Counted from the stretch's first letter, positions 1 to 10,137 are shown. The stretch: 64,000 nt of DNA from an uncultured Chryseobacterium sp. (GCA_913778505.1 CAJYWD010000032.1:1-64000), one strand, 5' to 3'. Numbers and translations are program-made. The notes: generated from the letters alone by a model not told the origin.

Positions 1-1
1 A

Positions 2-1792
2 GTTCAGAAAGTAGAACCGGCATTCTGGTGGAGCGGCATGAAACATCCAGAACTTCAGCTCTTGGTTTATGGAAAAGATATTCAAAACCTTCAACCCGAA
101 TTCTCTGGTGGAATTAAAATTAAAGAAGTCAAAAAAGTAGAAAACCCAAATTACCTTTTTTTAACCATCGATACCAACGGAGTTCAGCCACAAAAAGCAA
201 AACTGAATTTCAACAACGGAAATAAAACCGTAAAAACCATTGATTACGAATTCAAACAGAGACAGCCAAACTCGGCGAACAGAGATTCTTATACGTCTTC
301 TGATGTGATGTATCTGATAATGCCAGACCGTTTTGCCAACGGAAATCCAAATAATGATAACACGCCAGATACTGCTGAAAAAGCTGACCGAAGCAAAAAT
401 GGAGGTCGCCACGGCGGAGATATTGCGGGAATCGTCAAAAATTTGGATTATCTTCAGGAATTAGGTGTTACAACGCTTTGGAACACGCCTTTGTTAGAGG
501 ATAATGAACCTAATTATTCTTACCACGGCTATGCCCAAAGTGATTATTACAAGATCGACCCGCGATATGGAACCAATGAAGATTACAAAAATCTGGCGAA
601 CGAACTTCATAAAAGAAAAATGAAACTCGTGATGGATTATGTGACCAATCACTGGGGTTCAAAAAGCTGGATTATCAAAGATTTGCCTGCGAAAGACTGG
701 ATTCATATTTGGCCGAATGGTGAGAATGGTTTCCAGAGAAGCAATTACAGAATGACCACGCAGTTCGACACCAACGCAGCGAAAGTTGACGAAGCAGCTT
801 GCATGGACGGCTGGTTTGATACCACAATGCCGGATATGAACCAAAGTAATCCGATGGTGGTGACTTATATGGCGCAGAACGCCATCTGGTGGATAGAATA
901 TGCTGGTCTGGACGGTTTCCGTGTGGACACTTATTCTTACAACGACAAAAAAGGAATAGCCGATTGGACCAAAAAAATTACCGATGAATATCCGAAATTC
1001 AATATTGTGGGTGAGGTCTGGATGCACGATCAGGCACAGATGTCTTATTGGCAGAAGGATTCCAAAATTGCGGCGATAGAAGGTTACAATTCTCATCTGC
1101 CATCTGTGATGGATTTTACGATGCACGACGCTCTAGGTCAGGTTTTCCGTGAAGATTCCGGTTGGGATTCCGGGATGCAGAGAGTTTATGACAATCTGGC
1201 AAACGATTTCCTTTATCCGAATATCAACAATCTTTTGGTTTTTGCCGAAAATCATGATACGAACAGATTCAACCAGATTTTTCCTAAAGTTGAAGATTAC
1301 AAATTAGCAATGAGCTTGATTTTGACCGTTCGTGGGATTCCTCAGTTGTACTATGGTTCCGAAATCGGGATGGCTGGAGACAAAAACAACGGCGGCGATG
1401 GCGAAATCCGAAAAGATTTTCCCGGAGGCTGGGCTGGCGATGCTAATAATGCCTTTACAAAATCAGGAAGAACAGCTTCTCAAAACGACTATTTTGATTT
1501 TACCAAAAAATTGTTGAATTGGAGAAAAACCAACGAAGCGGTTCATACTGGAAAGACTTTGCATTATATCCCGATCAACAATGTTTATGTTTATTTCCGA
1601 TACACAGACAACAAGCGGGTAATGGTTGTAATTAATAATAATAAAGAAGCTCAAAACTTAGATTTGAAGCGTTTTTCTCAAGGTCTGAAGAATTTCACAA
1701 AAGGAAAAGATATTACTTCTGACAAAGATTTTGATTTGAAAACAAATTTGTCCGTCGCCGGAAAATCTTCATTAATTTTAGAACTTAAATAA
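2..1792 (+). CDS. Glycoside hydrolase family 13 alpha-amylase/cyclomaltodextrinase-like protein, 5' end outside window
   Basis: Open frame continues upstream of the listed ATG (VQKVEPAFWWSGMKHPELQLLVYG); GH13 motifs MPDRFANGNPxND, DGFRVDTY, GEVW, FAENHD. Confidence 0.9.
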   Translation, partial: VQKVEPAFWWSGMKHPELQLLVYGKDIQNLQPEFSGGIKIKEVKKVENPNYLFLTIDTNGVQPQKAKLNFNNGNKTVKTIDYEFKQRQPNSANRDSYTSSDVMYLIMPDRFANGNPNNDNTPDTAEKADRSKNGGRHGGDIAGIVKNLDYLQELGVTTLWNTPLLEDNEPNYSYHGYAQSDYYKIDPRYGTNEDYKNLANELHKRKMKLVMDYVTNHWGSKSWIIKDLPAKDWIHIWPNGENGFQRSNYRMTTQFDTNAAKVDEAACMDGWFDTTMPDMNQSNPMVVTYMAQNAIWWIEYAGLDGFRVDTYSYNDKKGIADWTKKITDEYPKFNIVGEVWMHDQAQMSYWQKDSKIAAIEGYNSHLPSVMDFTMHDALGQVFREDSGWDSGMQRVYDNLANDFLYPNINNLLVFAENHDTNRFNQIFPKVEDYKLAMSLILTVRGIPQLYYGSEIGMAGDKNNGGDGEIRKDFPGGWAGDANNAFTKSGRTASQNDYFDFTKKLLNWRKTNEAVHTGKTLHYIPINNVYVYFRYTDNKRVMVVINNNKEAQNLDLKRFSQGLKNFTKGKDITSDKDFDLKTNLSVAGKSSLILELK

Positions 1793-1813
1793 AATTAATT
1801 TTATCGTTTGCAA

Positions 1814-2629
1814 ATGGCGAAAAATAGAAAAATACAAGTTGAAGGAAAAGAGATAACGATTATTTTTGACAATCAGCAGGAATATATTTCACTTACCGAT
1901 ATGTTAAAGGCAAAAGACGGTGATTTTTTTATTTCTGATTGGTTAAGAAATAGAAATACAGTTGAATATCTTGGGATTTGGGAATCTGTATATAATCCAA
2001 ATTTTAATTATGGCGAATTCGCCATAATTAAAAGTCAAGCAGGCTTGAATAGTTACAAACTTAGTGTAAAAGATTGGGTAGAAAAAACAAATGCAGTTGG
2101 ACTAAAAGCTACCGCTGGTCGGTACGGAGGAACTTACGCACATCCCGATATTGCATTTGAGTTCGGAATGTGGATTAGTCCGCAATTCAAAATTTATTTA
2201 ATTAAAGAATTCCAACGCCTCAAAGACGATGAAAACAGCCGACTGAATCTTGATTGGAACTTGCAAAGAACCATTTCTAAAATCAATTATCAAATCCATA
2301 CCGATGCCATCAAAGCTATTTTGATTCCTAAAGAAGTGACAAAACTTCAATCCGGTTTTGTTTATGCTAACGAAGCAGATTTGTTGAATGTTGCTCTTTT
2401 CGGAATCACAGCCAAAGAATGGAGAGACAGCAATCCCGAAAAAAAAGGAAACATTCGGGACGAAGCGACATTGGAACAATTGGTAGTTTTGAGTAATCTT
2501 GAAAGCATTAATGCGTTGCTGATTCTTCAGAATTTGTCTGAAAACGAAAGATTGATTCAGCTCAATAAAGTGGCTATTTCTCAAATGAAATCTTTACTGG
2601 AAAATAAGACCATTGGAAAACTAAAATAA
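1814..2629 (+). CDS. KilA-N domain-containing protein
   Basis: ORF with KilA-N-like N-terminus (SLTDMLKAKDGDFFISDWLRNRNTVEYLGIWE...YAHPDIAFEFGMWISPQFKIYLIKEFQRL); ATG at 1814 preferred over TTG at 1808. Confidence 0.8.
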   Translation: MAKNRKIQVEGKEITIIFDNQQEYISLTDMLKAKDGDFFISDWLRNRNTVEYLGIWESVYNPNFNYGEFAIIKSQAGLNSYKLSVKDWVEKTNAVGLKATAGRYGGTYAHPDIAFEFGMWISPQFKIYLIKEFQRLKDDENSRLNLDWNLQRTISKINYQIHTDAIKAILIPKEVTKLQSGFVYANEADLLNVALFGITAKEWRDSNPEKKGNIRDEATLEQLVVLSNLESINALLILQNLSENERLIQLNKVAISQMKSLLENKTIGKLK

Positions 2630-2635
2630 GACAAA

Positions 2636-2737
2636 GATGAAATCGCCGTTATTAAGTTTGAAAATACGCACCAATGAAGATTGACTTAGTTCAGTTCGAG
2701 CAAATTCTCGTGTTGGCGATAACATATGACCATTAAA
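2636..2737 (+). repeat. ~105-bp intergenic element, copy A
   Basis: Shares atgaaatcgcc, accaa(t/c)gaagatt, gttcagttcg(a/g)gcaa, tctcgtgttggcga and tgaccattaaaa blocks with 26176-26280. Confidence 0.75.
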
Positions 2738-2753
2738 ATAATAAACACCACAT

Positions 2754-3227
2754 ATGAAAACTCAATCCCAATTAGCCAATCGTTTTCGGGAGGTTATCCT
2801 CAATGGAACCTGGATTGCGAATACCAATTTCAAAGACCAGCTGGTAAATTTGGATTATAAAGTTGCAACGGCCAAGATCCAAAATCTGAATACAATTGCT
2901 GTTCTGGCGCAACATATTCATTATTATATCAAAGGAATTAAAAATGTATTTCTTGGTGGCGATTTGGAAATCAGAGATCAATTCAGTTTCGATTTTCCGT
3001 CTGTAGAATCTCAGGAGCAATGGGAAAATTTTCTTGATGATTTTTGGAAAGATTCAGAAGAATTTGCAAAATTGATAGAAAATTTGCCAGAAGAAAAACT
3101 CAATGCAGATTTTGTTGATGAAAAGTACGGAACTTACATCAGGAATATTGATGCAATGATTGAGCATAGTTATTATCATCTTGGTCAGATTGTTTTAATG
3201 AAAAAGATTATCGAAACTCAACAATAA
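2754..3227 (+). CDS. DinB-superfamily protein
   Basis: 157 aa ORF; helical DinB-like pattern with HIHYYIKG and HSYYHLGQIV. Confidence 0.6.
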   Translation: MKTQSQLANRFREVILNGTWIANTNFKDQLVNLDYKVATAKIQNLNTIAVLAQHIHYYIKGIKNVFLGGDLEIRDQFSFDFPSVESQEQWENFLDDFWKDSEEFAKLIENLPEEKLNADFVDEKYGTYIRNIDAMIEHSYYHLGQIVLMKKIIETQQ

Positions 3228-3233
3228 AATTAA

Positions 3234-3752
3234 ATGAAAAAAATATTATCACTCTTTGTACTGTCATTATTCTTATTAACTCCTTTTGCTGTCTTTGCTC
3301 AGAAAAAAGGATTTTATGAGAATGTTCAGAAAAAAAATGTAGCCAAGGTTTTAGATGATCTTAACACATTCGCAGCCTATGCAGATTTCAAAAATTATTT
3401 TGATTTGTTTGCGCAGGAATCTCAGTACATCGGTACGGATGCGACAGAAGTCTGGACAAAACAGGCGTTCAGCGAATGGGCAAAACCATTTTTTGATAAA
3501 AAAACAACCTGGCATTTTAAATCGCTGCAACGGAACATCTTTTTTAGCAAAGACGGAAATTATGCATGGTTTGATGAGATTCTGGATACTCAGATGAAAA
3601 TCTGCAGAGGCTCTGGCGTCCTTGAAAAAATCGGTGGCAAGTGGAAAATCAAGCAATATGTTCTGTCGGTAACGGTTCCCAACGAGGTGATCGATGAAGT
3701 CACTAAAATCAAAGCGCCAATTGAGGACGCTTTTATTCAGAAATTAAAATAA
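3234..3752 (+). CDS. Secreted nuclear transport factor 2/SnoaL-like protein
   Basis: Signal peptide plus SnoaL-like pattern (YFDLFAQESQYIGTDATEVWTKQAFSEWAKPFF...GGKWKIKQYVLSVTVPNE). Confidence 0.65.
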   Translation: MKKILSLFVLSLFLLTPFAVFAQKKGFYENVQKKNVAKVLDDLNTFAAYADFKNYFDLFAQESQYIGTDATEVWTKQAFSEWAKPFFDKKTTWHFKSLQRNIFFSKDGNYAWFDEILDTQMKICRGSGVLEKIGGKWKIKQYVLSVTVPNEVIDEVTKIKAPIEDAFIQKLK

Positions 3753-3775
3753 TATATAAATACCTTAAAAATAAA

Positions 3776-5158
3776 ATGACAAAGAAAATAAAACCGAATC
3801 TTTCCATTGCTCAGATTATCAATATGAGTATGGGGTTTTTGGGAATCCAGATGGCGTTTGGCTTGCAAAATGGTAACGCCAGTAGAATTTTGGCAAACCT
3901 CGGCGCTGATGTTCATGAATTGTCCTGGTTTTGGCTGGTGGCACCGGTTACGGGCTTGGTTGTTCAGCCGATTATCGGGCACATGGGAGACAATACCTGG
4001 AGTCCGCTGGGAAGAAGAAAACCTTATTTTCTAATTGGTGCAGTTCTGTGCGCCATTGGATTGGTTTTACTTCCTAACGCTGCTTCCGTAACACATATGA
4101 TTGCGGCAAATGTTCTGTTGCTGGCTGTTATATTCCTGGCAATGATGGACTTTTCTGTCAACATTGCAATGGAACCATTCCGCGCACTGGTAGGGGATAT
4201 GTTGCCGAAACATCAGGGCACTTTAGGTTTTTCAATCCAAACCATTCTGATTGGAATCGGAGCCGTAATTGGCTCAGAAATGCCGAACTGGTTGACGAAA
4301 TTAGGAATCTCAAATGTTGCGCCGGAAGGTTACGTGGGAGATAACGTCATCTATGCGTTTTACATTGGAGCAACAGTTCTGATTGCCTCAATTCTTTATA
4401 CGATTTTCACTACAAAAGAATATTCTCCGGAAGAATTTGCCGCTTTCGAAGGTGGGAAAGAATTACCTGAAGAACATTCAAAGTTTTCGGATATGTTTAA
4501 GGATTTTGCGAATATTCCAAACCTTATGAAAAAATTAGGACTCGTCCAGTTCTTCTCTTGGTTTGCACTTTTTACAATGTGGGTTTTCACAACCAGTGCT
4601 TTGGCCACACATCATTTCGGACTGTCACCGGAAGATACAACGTCTGTAGATTTCAATAAAGCCGGAGATTTGACAGGCCATTTGTTTGGTTTGTATAATC
4701 TGTTTGCCATTCCGTTTGCATTCCTGCTGACGCCAATTGCCAAGTCGATCGGCAAAAAACAGACCCACGCATTGGCCTTGGCGAGTGGCGGCTTGGGATT
4801 GATTTCGATGTATTTTATCAAAGATACTTCAATGCTCTGGATTTCGATGGTCGGTTTAGGATTTGCCTGGGCGAGTATCCTGGCGATGCCTTACGCAATG
4901 CTGATCGATGCCATTCCCCAAAGGAAAATGGGCGTGTATATGGGGATTTTCAATTTTTTTATCGTCATTCCTCAAATTATTAATGGAATTTTTGGAGGTC
5001 CAATAGTCTCCAACATATTCGGAAAGATGGCCATTGATTACGTAGTGGTTGGTGGAATTTGTATGTTATTAGGCGCTTTCATCACCATGATTTTCATCAA
5101 GTCTCAGGACGAATCTCCAAAAGAAATAGAAGAAGAAATCCAGCAGGTTCATTTTTAA
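3776..5158 (+). CDS. MFS transporter, SLC45/maltose-transporter-like
   Basis: 460 aa multi-TM protein with GHMGDNTWSPLGRRKPYFLIGA; next to the GH13 locus. Confidence 0.8.
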   Translation: MTKKIKPNLSIAQIINMSMGFLGIQMAFGLQNGNASRILANLGADVHELSWFWLVAPVTGLVVQPIIGHMGDNTWSPLGRRKPYFLIGAVLCAIGLVLLPNAASVTHMIAANVLLLAVIFLAMMDFSVNIAMEPFRALVGDMLPKHQGTLGFSIQTILIGIGAVIGSEMPNWLTKLGISNVAPEGYVGDNVIYAFYIGATVLIASILYTIFTTKEYSPEEFAAFEGGKELPEEHSKFSDMFKDFANIPNLMKKLGLVQFFSWFALFTMWVFTTSALATHHFGLSPEDTTSVDFNKAGDLTGHLFGLYNLFAIPFAFLLTPIAKSIGKKQTHALALASGGLGLISMYFIKDTSMLWISMVGLGFAWASILAMPYAMLIDAIPQRKMGVYMGIFNFFIVIPQIINGIFGGPIVSNIFGKMAIDYVVVGGICMLLGAFITMIFIKSQDESPKEIEEEIQQVHF

Positions 5159-5206
5159 TAATAAATTGAATTGTTACACTGAGCTTGTCGAAGTGTCTAA
5201 AATACA

Positions 5207-5233
5207 AAATCCACCAATCCGGTGGATTTTTCG
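5207..5233 (+). terminator. Rho-independent terminator after the MFS gene
   Basis: AAATCCACC-aatc-CGGTGGATTT followed by TT. Confidence 0.75.
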
Positions 5234-5463
5234 TTTTTATTGGAAAGAATTAGGTCAAAAATTAAAATTAAGCATCAAAACCTCATATTCTAAGTAAAAT
5301 TTTAGACATCGTAATTTTCTAAGCTTTCATAAATTGAAAATCAATACTTTATGACTGTTTTTTGTTTTGATGAATATCGTATAAAAATCAAATTTGTATA
5401 GGTTTTTGATACTTTTGAAGTGAAATTTTTGTGAAAACATCAAAGTTTATTGAAATTAGTTTA

Positions 5464-5471
5464 TACATTTG
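5464..5471 (+). promoter_or_regulatory. Candidate Bacteroidota -7 element (TACATTTG) for the ilv leader
   Basis: Matches TAnnTTTG, 19 nt upstream of the leader ATG; no clear -33 element seen. Confidence 0.4.
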
Positions 5472-5490
5472 TACAGTTCAAAACAAACAG

Positions 5491-5547
5491 ATGCATAACT
5501 CAATAATTATTATTGTCATTCTTGTCATTATCGGATTCCGGTGGTGA
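5491..5547 (+). CDS. ilv leader peptide MHNSIIIIVILVIIGFRW
   Basis: 18-codon ORF with ten consecutive Ile/Val/Leu codons (5503-5532) upstream of ilvE; not in supplied ORF track because short. Confidence 0.8.
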   Translation: MHNSIIIIVILVIIGFRW

Positions 5548-5616
5548 GCGATGGCTTGTGATAATTTTTGAAATTGAAATACTACAGACCATTCTCATCA
5601 CGAGGATGGTTTTTTT
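5541..5616 (+). promoter_or_regulatory. Transcription attenuator: antiterminator 5541-5554/5589-5601 versus terminator 5588-5610 plus T-tract
   Basis: Terminator ACCATTCTC-atcac-GAGGATGGT-TTTTTT (9 bp with one G-U). Antiterminator GTGGTGAG(c)GATGG with CCATTCTCATCAC (13 bp, one bulge, two G-U) overlaps the leader stop codon. Confidence 0.75.
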
Positions 5617-5659
5617 ATTTAAAAACAAAACATTTAATAAAATATAAAACCGATACAAA

Positions 5660-6565
5660 ATGTATTACAATGATGACAGTGTTCTCTTCTTTGATGGGGA
5701 ATATGTGAAAGCAAAAGAAGCCAAGACCGACTTGTACGGTCAATCCTTACACTACGGTTATGCTGTTTTCGAAGGAATTAAATCTTACAAAACAGCCAAT
5801 GGAACTAAGATTTTCAAAGCAGTGGAGCATTACGACAGATTGAGGAAATCTGCCGAAACGATGATGATGCCTTTCGACTATTCTACCGAAGAAATGGTAG
5901 ATATTACCTATAAATCGTTGGAAATTAATAATCTGAGCAATGCTTATATCCGTCCGCTGGTGATATGTTCCCCAAATATGTCACTTTCCAAAGGACAAAA
6001 AAGTTATCTCATAATAGAAGTTTGGAATTGGGACAATGGCTACCTTGCTCAAAAAACGAGAGTGATGACATCCTCTTTCCAGCGTCCGAACCCGAAAGCT
6101 TTCAAAATAGAAGCCAAGGTCAGCGGGCATTATGTCAATTCTATTTTAGCCAGCCAGGAAGCCAAGGACAAAGGTTTTGATGAAGCTTTGGTTCTGGATG
6201 CTGATGGAAATGTGGCAGAAAGTTCAGGTGCCAATATCTTCTTCGAGAAAGACGGCAAATTGTTTACACCGGCAAAAGGAAGCATACTTCCCGGAATTAC
6301 CAGAGCGACAGTTTTTGAAATTTGTGATAATCTTGGAATCCCTTACGAAGAAAAATTCTTCAAACCGGAAGAAATGCAGGGTGCAGATGCAGGTTTTTTC
6401 TGCGGTACAGCGGCAGAAATCGTAGCATTGGATTCTATTGACAATGTTCCTTTCAAACTGAACTGGGAAGAGAGTTTATCATCCAAAATTCAGACAGCTT
6501 ATCGCCATCTTGTATTAGAAGAGGATTATTCATACCTAAAAAGTGAGAATTTAATTTTAGAATAA
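5660..6565 (+). CDS. ilvE: Branched-chain amino acid aminotransferase
   Basis: Class IV aminotransferase; first gene of ilv operon (MYYNDDSVLFFDGEYVKAKEAKTDLYGQSLHYGYAVFEGIKSY). Confidence 0.93.
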   Translation: MYYNDDSVLFFDGEYVKAKEAKTDLYGQSLHYGYAVFEGIKSYKTANGTKIFKAVEHYDRLRKSAETMMMPFDYSTEEMVDITYKSLEINNLSNAYIRPLVICSPNMSLSKGQKSYLIIEVWNWDNGYLAQKTRVMTSSFQRPNPKAFKIEAKVSGHYVNSILASQEAKDKGFDEALVLDADGNVAESSGANIFFEKDGKLFTPAKGSILPGITRATVFEICDNLGIPYEEKFFKPEEMQGADAGFFCGTAAEIVALDSIDNVPFKLNWEESLSSKIQTAYRHLVLEEDYSYLKSENLILE

Positions 6566-6599
6566 AATCATAAAGTCCCAACGGTACGATTTATCAAAG

Positions 6600-6618
6600 G
6601 ATAGGATGAAATCCTATC
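6600..6618 (+). repeat. ilvE-ilvD intercistronic hairpin
   Basis: GATAGGAT-gaa-ATCCTATC perfect 8-bp stem. Confidence 0.6.
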
Positions 6619-6635
6619 ATCCAAAAAAATAAAAT

Positions 6636-8318
6636 ATGTCAGAAAATTTAAATAAATATTCCAAAACCCTCACAAAAGACCCGACTCAGCCTGCAACCCA
6701 GGCCATGTTTTACGGGATTGGTTTTCAAAAAGAAGATTTCGACAAGGCGCAGATTGGAATAGCAAGTATGGGTTATGACGGCAACACTTGTAATATGCAC
6801 CTCAATAGTCTTGCTGAGATTGTAAAAAAAGGCATCAGAGACCAGAATTTAGTTGGACTGATGTTCCACACCATCGGAATCAGCGACGGAATGACCAACG
6901 GAACCGACGGAATGCGTTATTCACTCGTAAGCCGAGACATTATTGCCGATTCCATCGAAGCGGTTTGTGCAGGTCAATACTACGATGGATTGATTACCGT
7001 TCCCGGTTGCGACAAAAATATGCCGGGTTCTCTGATGGCGATGGCTCGTCTCGACCGTCCTTCGATTATGGTTTATGGCGGAAGTATTGCGCCGGGTCAT
7101 TACAAAGGCCAGGATTTGAACATCGTTTCCGCTTTCGAAGCGCTGGGAAATAAAATCGCAGGTAAAATTTCTGAGGAAGATTTCCAAGGTGTGATTCAAA
7201 ATTCCTGTCCAAGTGCAGGAGCTTGTGGCGGAATGTACACAGCGAATACAATGGCTTCCGCAATCGAAGCGCTCGGAATGAGTTTGCCTTATTCCTCGTC
7301 TTATCCGGCTCTTAGTAAAGAGAAAAAAGAAGAATGCCAGTTTGCCGGACATTATATCAAAATCCTTTTAGAAAAAGACATCAAACCATCGAACATTATG
7401 ACGCCCAAAGCCTTTGAAAATGCGCTGAGGCTGATTATGATTCTGGGTGGAAGCACCAATGCGGTTCTCCATTTCATTGCGATTGCAAAATCCATCGGCT
7501 ATGATTTGACTTTGGATGATTTCCAAAAAATCAGCGACCAAACACCATTCTTGGCCGACCTTAAACCAAGTGGTAAATATCTGATGGAAGACCTTCATAA
7601 AGTGGGCGGCGTTCCGGCTGTGATGAAATATCTGTTGGATTTAGGCTTGATTCACGGTGATTGTCTGACGGTTACAGGAAGAACCATTGCGGAAAATCTG
7701 GAACACGTCACTTCAATTATCGACAGACAGCAGAATATCATTCACGACATCAAAAATCCAATCAAAGAAACCGGACACATCAGAATTATGTACGGAAATC
7801 TTGCCGAGAAAGGTGCTGTTGCGAAGATCACAGGAAAAGAAGGGGCTTATTTCAAAGGAACAGCTATTGTTTTTGACGGCGAAAAAGAATTCATCAAAGG
7901 CATCGAAGATAAAAAAATTAAGGAAGGAAATGTGGTCGTTATCAAAAACGAAGGTCCGAAAGGCGCACCCGGAATGCCGGAAATGCTCAAGCCGACTTCC
8001 GCTTTGATGGGTTCAGGCTTAGGTAAAAATGTCGCACTGATTACCGACGGAAGATTTTCAGGCGGAACGCACGGTTTCGTGGTCGGTCATATCACGCCGG
8101 AAGCCTTTGCCGGAGGATTGATTGGTTTGATAAAAGACGGCGATGTGATTGAGTTGGATGCCGAAAAAAACACCATCAACGCATTGTTATCAGACGAAGA
8201 AATTACCAAAAGAAAAGCCGAGTTCCAACAACCGGAATACAAAGTGAAAAGCGGTGTACTGTACAAATACGCCAAATCTGTGGCAGATGCCTCGCAAGGT
8301 TGTGTCACCGATTTGTAA
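6636..8318 (+). CDS. ilvD: Dihydroxy-acid dehydratase
   Basis: 560 aa; [46 protein letters not shown]. Confidence 0.97.
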   Translation: MSENLNKYSKTLTKDPTQPATQAMFYGIGFQKEDFDKAQIGIASMGYDGNTCNMHLNSLAEIVKKGIRDQNLVGLMFHTIGISDGMTNGTDGMRYSLVSRDIIADSIEAVCAGQYYDGLITVPGCDKNMPGSLMAMARLDRPSIMVYGGSIAPGHYKGQDLNIVSAFEALGNKIAGKISEEDFQGVIQNSCPSAGACGGMYTANTMASAIEALGMSLPYSSSYPALSKEKKEECQFAGHYIKILLEKDIKPSNIMTPKAFENALRLIMILGGSTNAVLHFIAIAKSIGYDLTLDDFQKISDQTPFLADLKPSGKYLMEDLHKVGGVPAVMKYLLDLGLIHGDCLTVTGRTIAENLEHVTSIIDRQQNIIHDIKNPIKETGHIRIMYGNLAEKGAVAKITGKEGAYFKGTAIVFDGEKEFIKGIEDKKIKEGNVVVIKNEGPKGAPGMPEMLKPTSALMGSGLGKNVALITDGRFSGGTHGFVVGHITPEAFAGGLIGLIKDGDVIELDAEKNTINALLSDEEITKRKAEFQQPEYKVKSGVLYKYAKSVADASQGCVTDL

Positions 8319-8327
8319 ATCAATAGG

Positions 8328-8348
8328 AACGGGCTTTAGCCCGTTTTT
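8328..8348 (+). terminator. Terminator-like hairpin between ilvD and ilvB
   Basis: AACGGGC-ttta-GCCCGTT followed by TTT; second GGC-ttta-GCC hairpin shortly after. Confidence 0.5.
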
Positions 8349-8394
8349 GTAAACAGAAATTATGGGGCTTTAGCCAAAACTTAAAATATTTAGT

Positions 8395-10137
8395 ATGAGT
8401 AATACCATTTCACAAATAGAAAATATAGAATTAGAACAACGAAAAGCGATAGAAATATCCGGTTCCAAAGCTGTTTTGGAAGCTCTGTTGCAGGAAAATG
8501 TACATACAGTTTTCGGTTATCCCGGCGGTGCAATTATGCCAATTTATGATGCCTTGTATGATTATTCCGAAAAACTGAAACACATTTTAGTCCGCCACGA
8601 GCAAGGCGCCATCCACGCGGCACAGGGATTTGCGAGAACTTCCGGAAAAACGGGGGTTGTATTTGCAACCAGTGGTCCGGGAGCAACCAATCTGGTAACA
8701 GGTTTGGCAGACGCAATGATAGACAGCAATCCGATTGTCTGCATTACAGGTCAGGTTTTTGCCTCGCTTTTGGGAACGGATGCTTTCCAGGAAACGGATG
8801 TCATCAATATCACAACGCCGGTTACAAAATGGAATTATCAGGTCACTGACGCCACCGAAATCCCGGAGGCCATTGCCAAAGCTTTTCATATTGCAAGCAC
8901 AGGCCGTCCCGGTCCGGTTTTGATTGATATTACCAAAAATGCTCAATTACAATTATTTGACTATTTAGGATATAAAAAATGCAATCACATCAGAAGTTAC
9001 CGCCCGGAACCGGAAATCAGAAACGAATATATCGAAAAGGCTGCAGAACTCATTAATCAGGCCAAAAAACCATTTGTTCTTTTCGGACAAGGCGTGATTT
9101 TAGGAAAAGCCGAGGAAGAATTCAAAGCTTTTATTGAAAAAATCAATCTTCCTGCGGCAGCAACTGTAATGGGATTAAGCGCACTTCCAACCAATCACAA
9201 ATTACACGTCGGAATGCTCGGAATGCACGGCAATTATGCACCAAACGTAATGACCAACGAATGTGATGTTCTGATTGCGGTTGGAATGCGTTTCGATGAC
9301 CGAGTGACTGGTCGTTTGGACAAATATGCTAAGCAGGCAAAGGTGATTCATCTTGATATTGACCCGGCCGAAATTGATAAAAATGTGAAGACCACCGTTC
9401 CGGTTTGGGGAAATTGTAAAAAGACACTTCCAATGCTGACGGCGCTTCTCAAAGACAACGACCATTCAGCTTGGTTGGGGAAATTCCGTGAGTTGGAAAA
9501 AGAAGAAATCAAGGAAGTCATTCAAAACGAACTTAATCCAACAACGGATGTAATGACAATGGGAGAAGTGATCAAAGTTTTGAATGAATTAACTAATGGT
9601 GATGCAATCATTACAACCGATGTTGGTCAGCATCAGATGGTTGCCTGTCGATATGCTCAATTCAATAATTCTAAATCCAGCGTAACATCGGGAGGTTTGG
9701 GAACCATGGGATTTGGTTTGCCGGCTGCGATTGGCGCTTGGTACGGCGCACCGGAAAAAACAGTGGTTACAATCATTGGCGATGGCGGATTCCAGATGAC
9801 CTTGCAGGAGTTGGGAACCATCATGCAGTTCGGAGCGAAGGTCAAAATCCTGATTCTAAACAATGAATTCCTTGGAATGGTAAGACAGTGGCAACAGCTG
9901 TTTCACGACAGACGTTATTCTTTTGTGAACATCACAAGCCCGGATTTCGTAGCCGTTGCAAAAGGTTATTACATCGACGGACAAAAAATATCAGAAAGAA
10001 AAGACCTCAAAACAGCTTTGGAAACAATGATAAATCACGATGGCGCTTATCTTTTGGAAGTAATGGTAGGAAAAGAAAATAACGTTTTCCCAATGGTAGC
10101 GCAGGGAACTTCGGTATCAGAAATCAGATTAAAATAA
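8395..10137 (+). CDS. ilvB: Acetolactate synthase large subunit
   Basis: 580 aa ThDP enzyme; FGYPGGAIMPIYDALYD, RHEQGAIHAAQGFARTSGK, GDGGFQMTLQELGT. Confidence 0.97.
   Translation: MSNTISQIENIELEQRKAIEISGSKAVLEALLQENVHTVFGYPGGAIMPIYDALYDYSEKLKHILVRHEQGAIHAAQGFARTSGKTGVVFATSGPGATNLVTGLADAMIDSNPIVCITGQVFASLLGTDAFQETDVINITTPVTKWNYQVTDATEIPEAIAKAFHIASTGRPGPVLIDITKNAQLQLFDYLGYKKCNHIRSYRPEPEIRNEYIEKAAELINQAKKPFVLFGQGVILGKAEEEFKAFIEKINLPAAATVMGLSALPTNHKLHVGMLGMHGNYAPNVMTNECDVLIAVGMRFDDRVTGRLDKYAKQAKVIHLDIDPAEIDKNVKTTVPVWGNCKKTLPMLTALLKDNDHSAWLGKFRELEKEEIKEVIQNELNPTTDVMTMGEVIKVLNELTNGDAIITTDVGQHQMVACRYAQFNNSKSSVTSGGLGTMGFGLPAAIGAWYGAPEKTVVTIIGDGGFQMTLQELGTIMQFGAKVKILILNNEFLGMVRQWQQLFHDRRYSFVNITSPDFVAVAKGYYIDGQKISERKDLKTALETMINHDGAYLLEVMVGKENNVFPMVAQGTSVSEIRLK

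Noticed and set aside
1808-2629. Prophage remnant inferred from KilA-N domain
   Set aside because: No integrase, structural or lysis genes nearby; one KilA-N gene is insufficient
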